Positions 51,343 to 60,302 are shown, counted from the first letter of the stretch. The stretch is 64,000 bases of DNA from Cupriavidus alkaliphilus (GCF_900094595.1 NZ_FMAD01000011.1:62001-126000), one strand, 5' to 3'. Notes: generated by a model not told the origin, from the sequence alone. A program made the numbers and translations.

Positions 51343-52764
51343 TCAGCCCGTCACGGTCTTGGTCTCGAGGAACTCGGCGATGCCTTCGGGGCCGTATTCG
51401 CGGCCGTTGCCGGAAGTCTTGTAGCCGCCGAAGGGCGCGGTGATATCCATCATCGCGCCATTGATGCGCACGTTGCCGGCGCGCAGCCGCGCCGCCAGCT
51501 TGCGCGCCCGCGCCGGGTCGGCCGAGGCGATATAGGCGGCCAGGCCGAAGTCCGTATCGTTGGCGATGGCCACGGCTTCCTCTTCGCTGTCGTAAGGCAA
51601 CAGGCACAGCACCGGCCCGAAGATCTCCTCGCGGGCGATGGTCATGTCGTTGCGCACGTCGGCAAAGATGGTCGGGCGGGCATAGAAGCCGTGCGCGAGG
51701 CCGTCGGGTCGGCCGGGCCCGCCGGCGGCCAGCCGCGCGCCTTCCTCGAGGCCGACGCCGATCAGGCGTTGCACCTTGTCGTACTGGCCGCGGTTGGAAA
51801 TCGGGCCCATCCTGGTCTCGGGGTCCGACGGATCGCCGACCTTCACCGCATTGGCCACCGCCGCCGCGATCTGCACCGCTTCCTCGTAGCGTGCGCGCGG
51901 CACCAGCACGCGCGTGGGCGCCACGCAGGTCTGGCCGGAATTGACCATGCACTGGGCCACGCCGCTGGTCACCGCGGCCTGCAGGTCGGCGTCGTCCAGC
52001 ACGATCAGCGGCGACTTGCCGCCCAGTTCCTGTGCCACGCGCTTGACGGTGGGGGCGGCGCTGATGGCCACTTCCACGCCGGCGCGGGTCGAGCCGGTGA
52101 TCGACACCATGTCGACCTCGGGATGCGACGACAGCGCGGCACCGACCACGCGCCCTTCGCCATAGAGCATGTTGAAAACGCCCGGCGGCGTGCCGGCGGC
52201 ATCCATGATCTCGGCGAAGATCTGCGCGTCCAGCGGCGCGATCTCCGAGGGCTTGAGCACCACGGTGCAGCCCGCCGCCAGCGCCGGCGCCACCTTTGCC
52301 GCGATCTGGTTCAGCGGCCAGTTCCACGGCGTGATCAGCGCGGCCACGCCGATGGCCTCGCGCAGCACCAGGCTCTTGCCGCGCGGGCTTTCGAAGGCAA
52401 AGTCGCGCAGCGCCTGCAGTGTCGCCTGCAACTGCCCCAGCCCGATTGCGGCCTGCAGGTTGGTAGCCAGCGTGATCGGCGCGCCGATCTCCTGGCGCAC
52501 CGCCTGCGCCAGGTCGGCCATGCGCGCCTGGTAGGCGGCGATGATGCGCTCGAGCAGCGCGATGCGGGTTTCGCGGGTGGATACCGACCACGCCGGGAAG
52601 GCCGCGCGCGCGGCGGCGACGGCGCGGTCCACGTCCGCGGCGGTGCCCATGGCGAGCCTGCCCGCCACCGCTTCGGTGGCCGGGTCGATGATGTCGGCGT
52701 GGGCCACGCCCTGGGCGGGCTGCACCCATTGGCCCTGGATATAGAACTTGTCGATGCTATGCAT
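51343..52764 (-). CDS. Aldehyde dehydrogenase family protein
   Basis: 473 residues. ITPWNWPLNQIAAKVAPAL binds the cofactor; E246 (ELGGKSP) and C280 (NSGQTC) are the catalytic pair; GYKTSGNGREYGPEGIAEF ends the fold. It oxidises an aldehyde to an acid with NAD(P)+. Last gene of an operon with a GMC oxidoreductase and a TauD-type dioxygenase; the likely substrate is the aldehyde formed by that oxidoreductase. It follows the dioxygenase by 30 nt, and GAGG stands 9 nt before the ATG. Confidence 0.9.
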   Translation of the reverse strand: MHSIDKFYIQGQWVQPAQGVAHADIIDPATEAVAGRLAMGTAADVDRAVAAARAAFPAWSVSTRETRIALLERIIAAYQARMADLAQAVRQEIGAPITLATNLQAAIGLGQLQATLQALRDFAFESPRGKSLVLREAIGVAALITPWNWPLNQIAAKVAPALAAGCTVVLKPSEIAPLDAQIFAEIMDAAGTPPGVFNMLYGEGRVVGAALSSHPEVDMVSITGSTRAGVEVAISAAPTVKRVAQELGGKSPLIVLDDADLQAAVTSGVAQCMVNSGQTCVAPTRVLVPRARYEEAVQIAAAVANAVKVGDPSDPETRMGPISNRGQYDKVQRLIGVGLEEGARLAAGGPGRPDGLAHGFYARPTIFADVRNDMTIAREEIFGPVLCLLPYDSEEEAVAIANDTDFGLAAYIASADPARARKLAARLRAGNVRINGAMMDITAPFGGYKTSGNGREYGPEGIAEFLETKTVTG

Positions 52765-52794
52765 GTCCGGTTGCCTCGATGGGTTGGGTTTCGG

Positions 52795-53706
52795 TCAGAC
52801 CGGACGGTCGCCGATGATGGTGGCGCGGTTCATGTGGCGCACCGCGGGGAAGTAGTCCTGCACGGCGTAGTGCTGGGTGGAGCGGTTGTCCCACAGCGCG
52901 ATCGTGTCCGGCTGCCAGCGCAGCCGCACCTGGTATTCGGGCGCGGCGGCCTGGCGGTACAGGTACTGCATCAGGTCCAGTTCCGCCGGCCGGAAATCGG
53001 AACCAAAGCGGTACGGCTGTTCCTTGGCGAAGTTGGCGAAATGGGTGGTGAAGGCCTCGTTGACGAACAGGATCTTCTCGCCGGTTTCCGGATGGGTGCG
53101 TACCACCGGGTGCACCATGGGCGGATACTTGGCGCGCATCTCGGCGTATTTTTCCTCGCTCAGCGCGGTGCCGAATGCCGGCATGGCGTCGTGCACCGCT
53201 TTCAGGTTGGCGATGCGGTCCTTCATCTCCTGCGGCAGGTTGTCGTAGGCGGCGGCCATGTTGATCCAGATGGTGTCGCCGCCGACCTCCGGGCACTCCA
53301 GGCAGCGCAGCATCGAGCCCATCGACGGGATCTCGCGCCACGACACGTCGGAGTGGTACAGGTTCTCGCGGCCGCGGGTCTTGTCGTTGCGGCCGAACAC
53401 CACCAGTTCCGGATGCTCCGGATGGTTGGTGAACATCGGGTGGACTTCGAGTTCGCCGAAGCGCCGCGCCACCGCAACGTGCTGGGCCGGCGTGATGGCC
53501 TGGTTGCGGAAGATCAGCACCTTGTACTTCAGCAGCGCGCGGCGCAGCGAGAGATAGGTGTCGTGGTCCAGGGTCTCGCGGAAATCGATGCCCTCGACCT
53601 CGGCGCCAATGGTCGGCGTGCAGCGGCGCACGGTGAAGGGAAAGGGCTCCTGCCCGAGCGCCCGGTAGTCTTGCGGGCTGATGGTGGCGGGTGCGGTGGC
53701 TTGCAT
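52795..53706 (-). CDS. TauD/TfdA-type Fe(II)/2-oxoglutarate dioxygenase
   Basis: 303 residues. Iron ligands H118 and D120 (YHSDVSW) and H279 (STQHYAV), with a late Arg (about 290-294) for 2-oxoglutarate. The start (CTPTIGAEVEGIDFRETL) and length match taurine and 2,4-D dioxygenases. These enzymes hydroxylate a carbon next to sulfonate, ether or similar groups and so cleave them, using oxygen and 2-oxoglutarate. The ATG has AAGGAG 7 nt upstream. It lies between the GMC oxidoreductase (40 nt) and the aldehyde dehydrogenase. Exact substrate unknown. Confidence 0.9.
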   Translation of the reverse strand: MQATAPATISPQDYRALGQEPFPFTVRRCTPTIGAEVEGIDFRETLDHDTYLSLRRALLKYKVLIFRNQAITPAQHVAVARRFGELEVHPMFTNHPEHPELVVFGRNDKTRGRENLYHSDVSWREIPSMGSMLRCLECPEVGGDTIWINMAAAYDNLPQEMKDRIANLKAVHDAMPAFGTALSEEKYAEMRAKYPPMVHPVVRTHPETGEKILFVNEAFTTHFANFAKEQPYRFGSDFRPAELDLMQYLYRQAAAPEYQVRLRWQPDTIALWDNRSTQHYAVQDYFPAVRHMNRATIIGDRPV

Positions 53707-53746
53707 GGTGGTCTCCTTGGTTGTGTCGTGCCAATCCAGGTCGGGC

Positions 53747-55417
53747 TCAGCGGAGCGCGGCCCTGAGCAGGTCCGCGGCCTTTTCGCCGATCATGATGGC
53801 CGGCGCGTTGGTGTTGCCGCCGACCAGGGTCGGCATGATCGAGGCGTCGGCGACGCGCAGCCCTTGCACGCCGCGCACGCGCAGTTCAGGGTCGACCACG
53901 GCCATGTCGTCGACGCCCATCTTGCAGGTGCCGACCGGGTGGTAGACCGTATCGGCATGGTTGCGCACGAAGTCCTGGATCGCCGCCTCGTTGCTGCTGT
54001 CGGGGCCGAACGCATCGGTCAGGACCTCGCGCCCGCCGTGCTGCGCCAGCGCGGGCTGGGCGAAGATGCGGCGGATCGCGCGCACCCCTTCGACCATGCC
54101 GGCCATGTCTTCCTCGGCCGACAGGAAGCGCGGGTCGATCAGCGGCGCTTCGCGCGTGTCGGCGCTGCGCAGGCGCACGTGGCCGCGGCTCCTGGGGCGC
54201 AGCACGCAGGCATGGCAGGAATAGCCGTGGCCGAGGTTGCCCAGGTTGCGGTTGCCTAGCAGCGCCACCGCGAAGTGCAGCTGCACGTCGGGGATCTCCA
54301 GTTCCGGCCGGCTGCGCAGGAACGCGCCGGCCTCGGCGATATTGGACGTCACCATGCCGGTGCGGGTGCGGCGGTAGCGCAGTACCTCGCGCGCCAGCTT
54401 CAGCATGCCGCGGCCGGTCTTGCCGAACAGCTCGGTGGTCTGCAGCTGCTTGTTGACGATGATGTCGAGATGGTCCTGCAGGTTCTCGCCCACGCCCGGC
54501 AGTTCGTGAACCACGTCGATGCCGACCTCGCGCAGGTGCGCGGCCGGGCCGATGCCCGAGGCGAGCAGCAGTTGCGGCGAATTGAAGGCGCCGCCGCTGA
54601 GCACGATCTCGCGCCGCGCGCGCAGCACCTGCACCGTGCCGCCTCGGACCACCTCCACGCCGGTGGCGCGCTTGCCGTCGAACACGATGCGCAGTGCCTG
54701 CGTGTCGGTCATCACCGCCAGCCCGCGGCGGCCGCCGTTCAGCGCGGTGTCGACCGCGTTGCCGCTGTGCAGGTAGGCGCGCGCCGCGTTCCAGCGCTCG
54801 CCGTTGCGCTGCGTTACCTGGTACAGGCCCGCGCCTTCCTGGGTGGCGCCGTTGAAGTCGTCGTTGCGCGGCAGTCCGGCCTGCATCGCGGCCTCGACGA
54901 AACGCTGCGCGAACGGGTTGGGCGAGCGCAGGTCGCTGACGTGCAGGGGGCCGTCGCTGCCATGCAGCGCGTCCTGGTGTCCGCCCAGGCGGGGATTGCG
55001 CTCGCTGCGGCGGAAGTAGGGCAGCACGTCGTCATAGCCCCAGCCGCTGCAACCCAGCGCGGCCCAGTCGTCATAGTCGCGCCGGTGGCCGCGGATATAG
55101 ACCATGCCGTTGATCGACGAACTGCCGCCCAGGCCGCGCCCGCGCGGCTGGTAGGAGCGGCGGCCGTTCAGGCCCGCCTGCGGCTCGGTGTAGTAGGCGT
55201 AGTTGCGCGGCCCGGCCCTGGGCACCACGGCGGCGATGCCGACCGGCGCCCAGATCGCGTAGTGATGGTCATGCGGGCCCGCCTCGAGCAGCGCCACCGT
55301 GACGCTCGCATCCTCGGCCAGGCGGCCGGCCACGGCACAGCCCGCCGATCCGGCACCGATGACGATGTAGTCGAACTCCGCCGGCGCGCCGGCGGTGTCA
55401 TTTGCCCTGGTATCCAA
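53747..55417 (-). CDS. GMC-family FAD alcohol dehydrogenase (choline dehydrogenase-like)
   Basis: 556 residues. YIVIGAGSAGCAVAGRLAED near residue 18 binds FAD; GLGGSSSINGMVYIRGHRRD is the GMC signature; HPVGTCKMG carries the catalytic His and GGNTNAPAIMIGEKAADL ends the protein. It oxidises a primary alcohol to an aldehyde, passing electrons to FAD and then probably to a quinone. The start is TTG at 55417, with AGGAG 8 nt upstream; there is no nearby in-frame ATG. First gene of the operon facing the GntR regulator. Not necessarily active on choline. Confidence 0.9.
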   Translation of the reverse strand: MDTRANDTAGAPAEFDYIVIGAGSAGCAVAGRLAEDASVTVALLEAGPHDHHYAIWAPVGIAAVVPRAGPRNYAYYTEPQAGLNGRRSYQPRGRGLGGSSSINGMVYIRGHRRDYDDWAALGCSGWGYDDVLPYFRRSERNPRLGGHQDALHGSDGPLHVSDLRSPNPFAQRFVEAAMQAGLPRNDDFNGATQEGAGLYQVTQRNGERWNAARAYLHSGNAVDTALNGGRRGLAVMTDTQALRIVFDGKRATGVEVVRGGTVQVLRARREIVLSGGAFNSPQLLLASGIGPAAHLREVGIDVVHELPGVGENLQDHLDIIVNKQLQTTELFGKTGRGMLKLAREVLRYRRTRTGMVTSNIAEAGAFLRSRPELEIPDVQLHFAVALLGNRNLGNLGHGYSCHACVLRPRSRGHVRLRSADTREAPLIDPRFLSAEEDMAGMVEGVRAIRRIFAQPALAQHGGREVLTDAFGPDSSNEAAIQDFVRNHADTVYHPVGTCKMGVDDMAVVDPELRVRGVQGLRVADASIMPTLVGGNTNAPAIMIGEKAADLLRAALR

Positions 55418-55492
55418 TGTCCTGTCTCCTGAGTTGCCAGCATGCGGTGTGGTACGGGGCGCAGAGCGCTGGTGACGACGGATACTGCCATT

Positions 55493-55508
55493 ACCTGTTA
55501 TAACAGGT
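55493..55508. promoter_or_regulatory. Operator 1 of the GntR regulator
   Basis: ACCTGTTATAACAGGT, a perfect 16-bp palindrome, 76 nt before the GMC gene start. Its centre is 33 bp from that of operator 2. Confidence 0.7.
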
Positions 55509-55525
55509 CAATAGGTTATGACGGC

Positions 55526-55541
55526 ACCTGTCATGATAGGT
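55526..55541. promoter_or_regulatory. Operator 2 of the GntR regulator, on its own promoter
   Basis: ACCTGTCATGATAGGT, the same palindrome with one mismatched pair. It ends on the first base of TATAAT (55541-55546), a perfect -10 for the regulator gene; the -35 is poor (TTATGA at 55516). Binding here should block the regulator's own transcription. Confidence 0.7.
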
Positions 55542-55588
55542 ATAATCCGCCTCACTCAGTTCGGAGCCGCCCGCGGGGCGGGACACAC

Positions 55589-56299
55589 GTGGCGCAGCCC
55601 AGGTTCAAAGAGATCGAAAGCGAGATTCGCCAGCGAATCGCCAGCAACACATTTGGCCCGGGCGCCAAGCTGCCGTCCGAGGCCGAGCTGATGGCCGAGT
55701 TCGGCGTCAGCCGCATCACCGTGCGGCAGGCCTTGTCCGGCCTGCACAACGCCGGCCTGATCGAAAAAGTGAATGGCAAGGGCAGTTTCGTGACGCGGCC
55801 GGCCGATACCCCCAGCCTGGGCGCGCTCACCGGTTTCTATGAGACCGGCCGGGCGCGGGGCCAGTTGGCCTACGGCAAGCTGGCATCGGTGCGGCTGTTG
55901 CGGGCGCCGCCGCATGTGGCCGCGGCGCTCAGCCTGCAGCCGGGCGAGAAGGTGCTGAGCGTCGCCACGGTGCGCTACTGGGACGACGTGGCGGTCGCGT
56001 ATTTCAACCTGATGGGGCCCGAGCCGCTGATGCGCCGCCTGGTGCAGGAAGATGTCGAGACCAACGACGCCATGGCGCTGTTCGAAAGCCGGCTGGGGTA
56101 TCGCTTTCGCGACGTGGCGATGGAAGCCAGCGCGATCCCGGCGCCGGCGGACGTGGCCCGCAAGCTCGGCGTCGCCGAAGGGCTGCCGCTGTTGCGCCTG
56201 CGCTGCACGCCGTACGACATCGAAGGCACGCCCCTGTTCTGCGCGGACTTGCTGTTCCGCCCGGACCGTTATGCCTACAAGTGGACGCTGACGCGCTGA
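55589..56299 (+). CDS. GntR-family (HutC/UTRA-type) regulator
   Basis: 236 residues. The N-terminal winged helix has LPSEAELMAEFGVSRITVRQ (residues 29-48) and the wing GKGSFVTRP. A UTRA effector domain follows (GEKVLSVATVRYWDDVAVAYF; GLPLLRLRCTPYDIEGTPLF). The start is GTG 55589, with a GGGGCGGG stretch upstream; no ATG suits. Transcription likely begins near 55553. It probably represses itself and the divergent GMC-dioxygenase-dehydrogenase operon until a pathway compound binds. Confidence 0.88.
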   Translation: MAQPRFKEIESEIRQRIASNTFGPGAKLPSEAELMAEFGVSRITVRQALSGLHNAGLIEKVNGKGSFVTRPADTPSLGALTGFYETGRARGQLAYGKLASVRLLRAPPHVAAALSLQPGEKVLSVATVRYWDDVAVAYFNLMGPEPLMRRLVQEDVETNDAMALFESRLGYRFRDVAMEASAIPAPADVARKLGVAEGLPLLRLRCTPYDIEGTPLFCADLLFRPDRYAYKWTLTR

Positions 56300-56376
56300 T
56301 GTGCTGAGTCGGAGGCTGGCCCTTGCAGCAAGCGCCGCACGGGCGCGCCGATCCATTGTCATCAGGTACCCGCACG

Positions 56377-56387
56377 GTAACTTTTAC
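56377..56387. promoter_or_regulatory. GYANYTTYTRC motif, copy E
   Basis: GTAACTTTTAC, inside the larger perfect repeat CGGTAA-CTT-TTACCG (56375-56389). It lies 194 nt before the lipoprotein start. Confidence 0.4.
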
Positions 56388-56581
56388 CGGCCGAGCGTAC
56401 TTCTTACTGCGGCGAAGGCCCGGCCCGCGGCCGTGCGCGCTTCGCCGCAGCGCCGCGCCCGTCCCACCCAATCTGGTACGTCAGTTGCGTCTTCTCCAGC
56501 GCAGCGGCGCCATCGGCGCCCCGCCGGCAGGCATGCGCCATGCAGCAAGGCTTGCCGCCAACCTGCCTGATGGAGGACAAC

Positions 56582-56833
56582 ATGAAAACACCCTTACGCA
56601 TCGGCACAGCCTTGCTTGCACTTGGCATCCTGGCGGGTTGCACCGCCACCGGCAGCACCAGCGGCTCCGGCTCGCTGTCCGGGTCGGGTTCGGTGACGGA
56701 ACAGAACCGCAGCCGCAGCACGCCTGGCGCCAGCACGTCCACCGGCACCTCCGGCGCGACCAGCACCACCAGCCCGAGCGGTACCTCGAGCGGCAGCAGT
56801 GGCGCCGCCAGCGGCTCCGGCACCGCCCGCTGA
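56582..56833 (+). CDS. Small Ser/Gly/Thr-rich lipoprotein
   Basis: 83 residues, ATG with GGAGG 5 nt upstream. The signal MKTPLRIGTALLALGILAGC ends in a lipobox (LAGC), so Cys20 should be lipidated and the protein held in the outer or inner membrane. The mature part is almost wholly Ser, Gly, Thr and Ala (SGSGSLSGSGS and similar), a disordered low-complexity chain. Function unknown. A hairpin follows, then the convergent host-attachment-family gene. Confidence 0.7.
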   Translation: MKTPLRIGTALLALGILAGCTATGSTSGSGSLSGSGSVTEQNRSRSTPGASTSTGTSGATSTTSPSGTSSGSSGAASGSGTAR

Positions 56834-56839
56834 CGGCGG

Positions 56840-56871
56840 CGCAGCCGCCTGCGCCAGCACGGGCGGCTGCG
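56840..56871. terminator. Stem-loop between convergent genes
   Basis: CGCAGCCGCC and GGCGGCTGCG form a 10-bp perfect stem with a 12-nt loop, followed by TTGT on the plus strand. Suits a terminator for the lipoprotein gene and perhaps for both sides. Confidence 0.6.
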
Positions 56872-56887
56872 TTGTCATGCCCCTGCG

Positions 56888-57412
56888 CTAACGGTCGCGG
56901 CCGGTATTGACGCGTTCGTCGCGCCGCGCCGGTACGATGCCCTCGTCGGCCAGCCGCTGCTGCAGGTCGTTGTTGGCCACGTACTTGAAATCCTTGTCGA
57001 TTTCCCTGGTGACCACATCGGTGACGCCCGGCGGCAAGGTCTTGCGCAGCAGCCCCAGGAAGCGCGGCGCCGCGATCAGCGCCAGTTCATCGAAGCGCTG
57101 CTTGTTGCGCGCGTCGTCGAGGTAATCGGCCACGCGCCGGGCAAACAGCTGCGCTTCCTGGTGCAGCTCGTCCTCGCCTGCCGAAGACGTGACCGTGGAC
57201 GGTCCCACCTGGTGGGCGCCGGGATGTCCCGCGTCGCCCTGCACGGCGGCCTGGCCCCGGCGGCCATAGGCGTCGCGGCGCAGGTCGGCGCGGTCGGCAT
57301 GCGCGGCCGCGTCGGTGATTTCCTCGATGACTTCCAGCGGGGCGCTGTCGCCATGCGAGGCAAAGATGCGGGCGACGGATTCGTCCGCTACCAGGATCCA
57401 GATGTTCTTCAT
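56888..57412 (-). CDS. Host-attachment-family protein
   Basis: 174 residues, ATG with GGAG 5 nt upstream. The opening WILVADESVARIFASHGDS, the later EAQLFARRVADYLDDAR and ALIAAPRFLGLLRKTL, and the end VVTREIDKDF match the family named after a plant-attachment protein of Agrobacterium. The fold resembles the peptide-release-factor/eRF1 domain, and a role in stress or translation has been suggested for relatives. The name should not be taken as proof of attachment. The middle (about 45-80) is a charged insertion. Confidence 0.78.
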   Translation of the reverse strand: MKNIWILVADESVARIFASHGDSAPLEVIEEITDAAAHADRADLRRDAYGRRGQAAVQGDAGHPGAHQVGPSTVTSSAGEDELHQEAQLFARRVADYLDDARNKQRFDELALIAAPRFLGLLRKTLPPGVTDVVTREIDKDFKYVANNDLQQRLADEGIVPARRDERVNTGRDR

Positions 57413-57569
57413 GATCGCTCCGGTTGCCGGCCCGAACACAGGGCCCTCCGGCACCTGTTGCAAGGGACACGCCATCCGCACCGCCGCAGGGCCTTGGCCG
57501 CGGGCGGTGCCAGACGCGGCCTGAGATGACGGTCGCGGCACACCGTTGCAGTATCGACAGGCAAACCGT

Positions 57570-57580
57570 GCAACTTTTGC
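57570..57580. promoter_or_regulatory. GYANYTTYTRC motif, copy F
   Basis: GCAACTTTTGC, inside the perfect repeat TGCAA-CTT-TTGCA (57569-57581), 157 nt before the host-attachment-family start. Confidence 0.35.
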
Positions 57581-57625
57581 AGGCAACCGGCCCTGCACGC
57601 GCCGGCCACGGCGGCAGCGATCCCG

Positions 57626-59194
57626 TTACCAGACGCCGAAGAACACGCCGGCCTGCTTGTACACGTTGGTCTTGGCCGCGACCTCTTCGTTGGTCACCGT
57701 CACGCGCGGCTTGAGCGTGCAGAACCAGTCCAGCAGGCGCAGCCGCATGGCACTGCGCACGGCTTCGTGCCCGGGGTCGGCGCCCAGGTCGAAGTATTCT
57801 TGCGGATCGTTGTGCAGGTCGAACAGCTGTGGCCGGAACCCCTGCCAGTGCACGTACTTCCAGCGCGCGTCGCGCACCATCCAGGCGCGGCATTCGGCGG
57901 GATGGCGGCCCAGCGCGACGCGCGCGCCGCGGTAGGCATAGTCCAGCTCGGAGACCACGGCATCGCGCCACGCACCCGCCCCGTCGCGCGCGGCGGCGCG
58001 CGTCAGGTCGAGCAGCGAGCGGCCTTCGACGCGGTGGTCGGCGGGCGGCAGCGCCAGTGCATCCAGCACCGTCGGCACCACGTCGACCGCGCTGACCAGG
58101 CTGTCTTGCGCGGTGCCGCGGGTCGCATCGGCCTGCGGCGAGGGGTCGTAGACGATCAGCGGGATGTTCTGCACGGTGTCGTAGAACTGCTCCTTCTCGC
58201 CCAGCCAGTGGTCGCCCAGGAAGTCGCCATGGTCGGCGGTGAAGACGATCAGCGTGTCGTCCCAGCGGCCCAGCCGCTCGAGCTGTTCCCACAGCAGGCC
58301 CAGCCGGTCGTCGATCTGCTGGATCAGGCCCTGGTAGGCGGGGCGCACCGTGTCCGAGACCTCGGCGCGCATGAAGTTGGCGCATTCCTCCTGCGTGCGA
58401 TACGCCGACAGCACCGGATGCGGGTCTTCCAGTTCGGCGTCGTGGCGCTGCAGCGGCAGGCAATCGTCGAGCGAATAGGCGGCGTGGTACGGCGCCGGCG
58501 CCAGGTAGGGCCAGTGCGGCTTGACCAGCGACAGGTGCAGCACCCACGGATCGTCGCCGCGCGCTGCGATGTACTGCATGGCCTGGCCGACGGTGTAGGC
58601 GGTCTCGGAGTGCGGCTCGGCCACGCGCGCCGGCAGCCCGGCATTGCGCATGTGCCAGCCCGAGACGATCTCGCCGCGCGCGTTCTCGGCGCTGATCACG
58701 TAGTCGGTCCAGGGGTCGGCGCTGTCGTAGCCTTGCCGGCGCAGCCATTCGGCATAGGCGCTGCGCGGCTCGGCGTGATGGCCGTCGTGGCGGTCGACTT
58801 CGGTGAAGTGCCCGCTGCGCAGCAGTGTCTCCAGTTCGGTGCCGCCATCCAGGTGCAGCCGCTTCAGGTTGGCGTTGTCGGGCATCACATGGGTCTTGCC
58901 CGCCAGCGCCAGCGCGCGGCCGCTGTCCTTCAGGTATTCGCCCAGCGTGACTTCTCCGACCGACAGCGGCACGCGGTTCCAGGTGGCGCCGTGGCTGCTG
59001 ACGTAGCGGCCGGTGTAGAAGCTCATGCGGCTGGGGCCGCAGACGCCGGAGGTGACATAGGCGCGGTCGAAGCGCACGCCGCGCGCGGCCAGGGCATCGA
59101 TATTGCGCGTGCGCAGCGTCGGGTGCCCGTAGCAACCGAGATGGTCGCGCCGCAGCTGGTCGCACATGATGAAAAGGGTATTGCGGATCGTCAT
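57626..59194 (-). CDS. Sulfatase / phosphonate monoester hydrolase family enzyme
   Basis: 522 residues, alkaline-phosphatase fold. IMCDQLRRDHLGCYG at the start has the metal-binding Asp; C52-G-P-S-R56 (then MSFYTGRY) is the CxPxR site where Cys becomes formylglycine; FTADHGDFLGDHWLGEKEQFYD carries the second metal pair. Length and the late GDHWLGEK block resemble phosphonate monoester hydrolases. It removes sulfate or an organophosphonate/phosphodiester group; which one cannot be told. No signal peptide, so cytoplasmic. It lies 34 nt after a Bug receptor gene, so both are probably one operon. Its ribosome site is weak. Confidence 0.88.
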   Translation of the reverse strand: MTIRNTLFIMCDQLRRDHLGCYGHPTLRTRNIDALAARGVRFDRAYVTSGVCGPSRMSFYTGRYVSSHGATWNRVPLSVGEVTLGEYLKDSGRALALAGKTHVMPDNANLKRLHLDGGTELETLLRSGHFTEVDRHDGHHAEPRSAYAEWLRRQGYDSADPWTDYVISAENARGEIVSGWHMRNAGLPARVAEPHSETAYTVGQAMQYIAARGDDPWVLHLSLVKPHWPYLAPAPYHAAYSLDDCLPLQRHDAELEDPHPVLSAYRTQEECANFMRAEVSDTVRPAYQGLIQQIDDRLGLLWEQLERLGRWDDTLIVFTADHGDFLGDHWLGEKEQFYDTVQNIPLIVYDPSPQADATRGTAQDSLVSAVDVVPTVLDALALPPADHRVEGRSLLDLTRAAARDGAGAWRDAVVSELDYAYRGARVALGRHPAECRAWMVRDARWKYVHWQGFRPQLFDLHNDPQEYFDLGADPGHEAVRSAMRLRLLDWFCTLKPRVTVTNEEVAAKTNVYKQAGVFFGVW

Positions 59195-59228
59195 GGTCGG
59201 GAAGGTTGCGGGAAGCCGGCTGGCGGCA

Positions 59229-60206
59229 TCAGTCGCCGGTATAGCCCGAGGCCCTGACCACCGGCGCCCATTTGGCGGCGTCGGCCTTCAGCACCCCGGC
59301 GAAGGCGTCGGCGGGGCCGGTGGCTGGCTCCAGCCCCAGCTTCAGGAACTTGTCGCGCACATCGGGCGACTGCACCGCCTTTACGATGGCGGCGTTGAGC
59401 CGCTCCAGCGCCGCGCGCGGCGTGCCGGCGGGCGCCAGCACGCCATAGCGGCCTTCGCCCTCGATGCCCTTGTAGCCGAGTTCCGTAAAGGTCGGCACGT
59501 CCGGCAGCGCCACCGAACGGTGCGTGCCGGAGGTCGCCAGCACGCGGATCTTGCCGGCGCGGTGCATCTCGGTCAGGTCGGCCAGGGTGTCGACCGAGGC
59601 CGGCACCTGCCCGCCGACCAGTGCGCTCATCAGCGGCGCCGAGCCGTTGAACGGCACATGCAGCATGTCGACGCCGACCTGCTTGCCGATCATCAGCCCG
59701 AAGAAATGCGGAATGCTGCCGAGCGCGGGCGAGGCGTAGGAATTGTTCTGCGCACCGGCCCTGAGCCAGGCGACGTAATCCTTCAGCGTGCGCGCGGGGC
59801 TGCCCGGACCGGTGGCCAGCGCCAGCTGGAAGTTGGCGGCCTGCGCCACCGGCGTGAAATCGCGCTGGATATCGTAATTGAGCTTGCGGTAGACCAGCGG
59901 CGCGATGGTCATCACCGCCGAGTTGGCCACCACCAGCGTATTGCCGTCGGCCGGCTGCGTGCGGGCGTAGTCCATCACCAGCCGCCCGCCGGCGCCGGGC
60001 TTGTTCTCGATCACCACGGTCTGGTTCAGGGTCTCGCGCAGCTTGTCGCCGACCAGGCGCGCGGCCAGGTCGGCGGTGCCGCCGGCGGGGTAGCCCACCA
60101 GGATGCGCAGCGGCCGGTCCGACTGCGCGCTGGCCGGCGCGGACCACGCCGCGGCGACGGCCAGCAGGCATGCGACGAGGCGGGGAAAGAAGTTGCTGGG
60201 GCTCAC
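59229..60206 (-). CDS. Bug-family periplasmic substrate-binding protein
   Basis: 325 residues. The start is GTG at 60206 with AGGAG 7-8 nt upstream. Residues 1-27 are a signal peptide (VAAAWSAPASAQ). RPLRILVGYPAGGTADLAARLV, VVIENKPGAGGRLVMDYA and LHVPFNGSAPLMSAL are the family blocks. It probably binds the acid or sulfated/phosphorylated compound handled by the sulfatase encoded next. The TctA/TctB membrane parts are absent nearby. The divergent MarR gene probably controls it. Confidence 0.92.
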   Translation of the reverse strand: MSPSNFFPRLVACLLAVAAAWSAPASAQSDRPLRILVGYPAGGTADLAARLVGDKLRETLNQTVVIENKPGAGGRLVMDYARTQPADGNTLVVANSAVMTIAPLVYRKLNYDIQRDFTPVAQAANFQLALATGPGSPARTLKDYVAWLRAGAQNNSYASPALGSIPHFFGLMIGKQVGVDMLHVPFNGSAPLMSALVGGQVPASVDTLADLTEMHRAGKIRVLATSGTHRSVALPDVPTFTELGYKGIEGEGRYGVLAPAGTPRAALERLNAAIVKAVQSPDVRDKFLKLGLEPATGPADAFAGVLKADAAKWAPVVRASGYTGD

Positions 60207-60271
60207 GGTGTCTCCTGTCTGTTATGCGCCGGCGGCCGGCATGGAGAGGAAGCTAACACCCGTCGATATAA

Positions 60272-60284
60272 TTGACAAAGTCAA
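60272..60284. promoter_or_regulatory. Palindrome TTGAC-AAA-GTCAA, likely MarR operator
   Basis: A perfect 13-bp inverted repeat starting on the last base of TATAAT (60267-60272), in the 96-nt divergent gap and 19 nt before the MarR start. It could block both promoters. Confidence 0.55.
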
Positions 60285-60302
60285 CTAAATCGCGGGGGTG
60301 GC

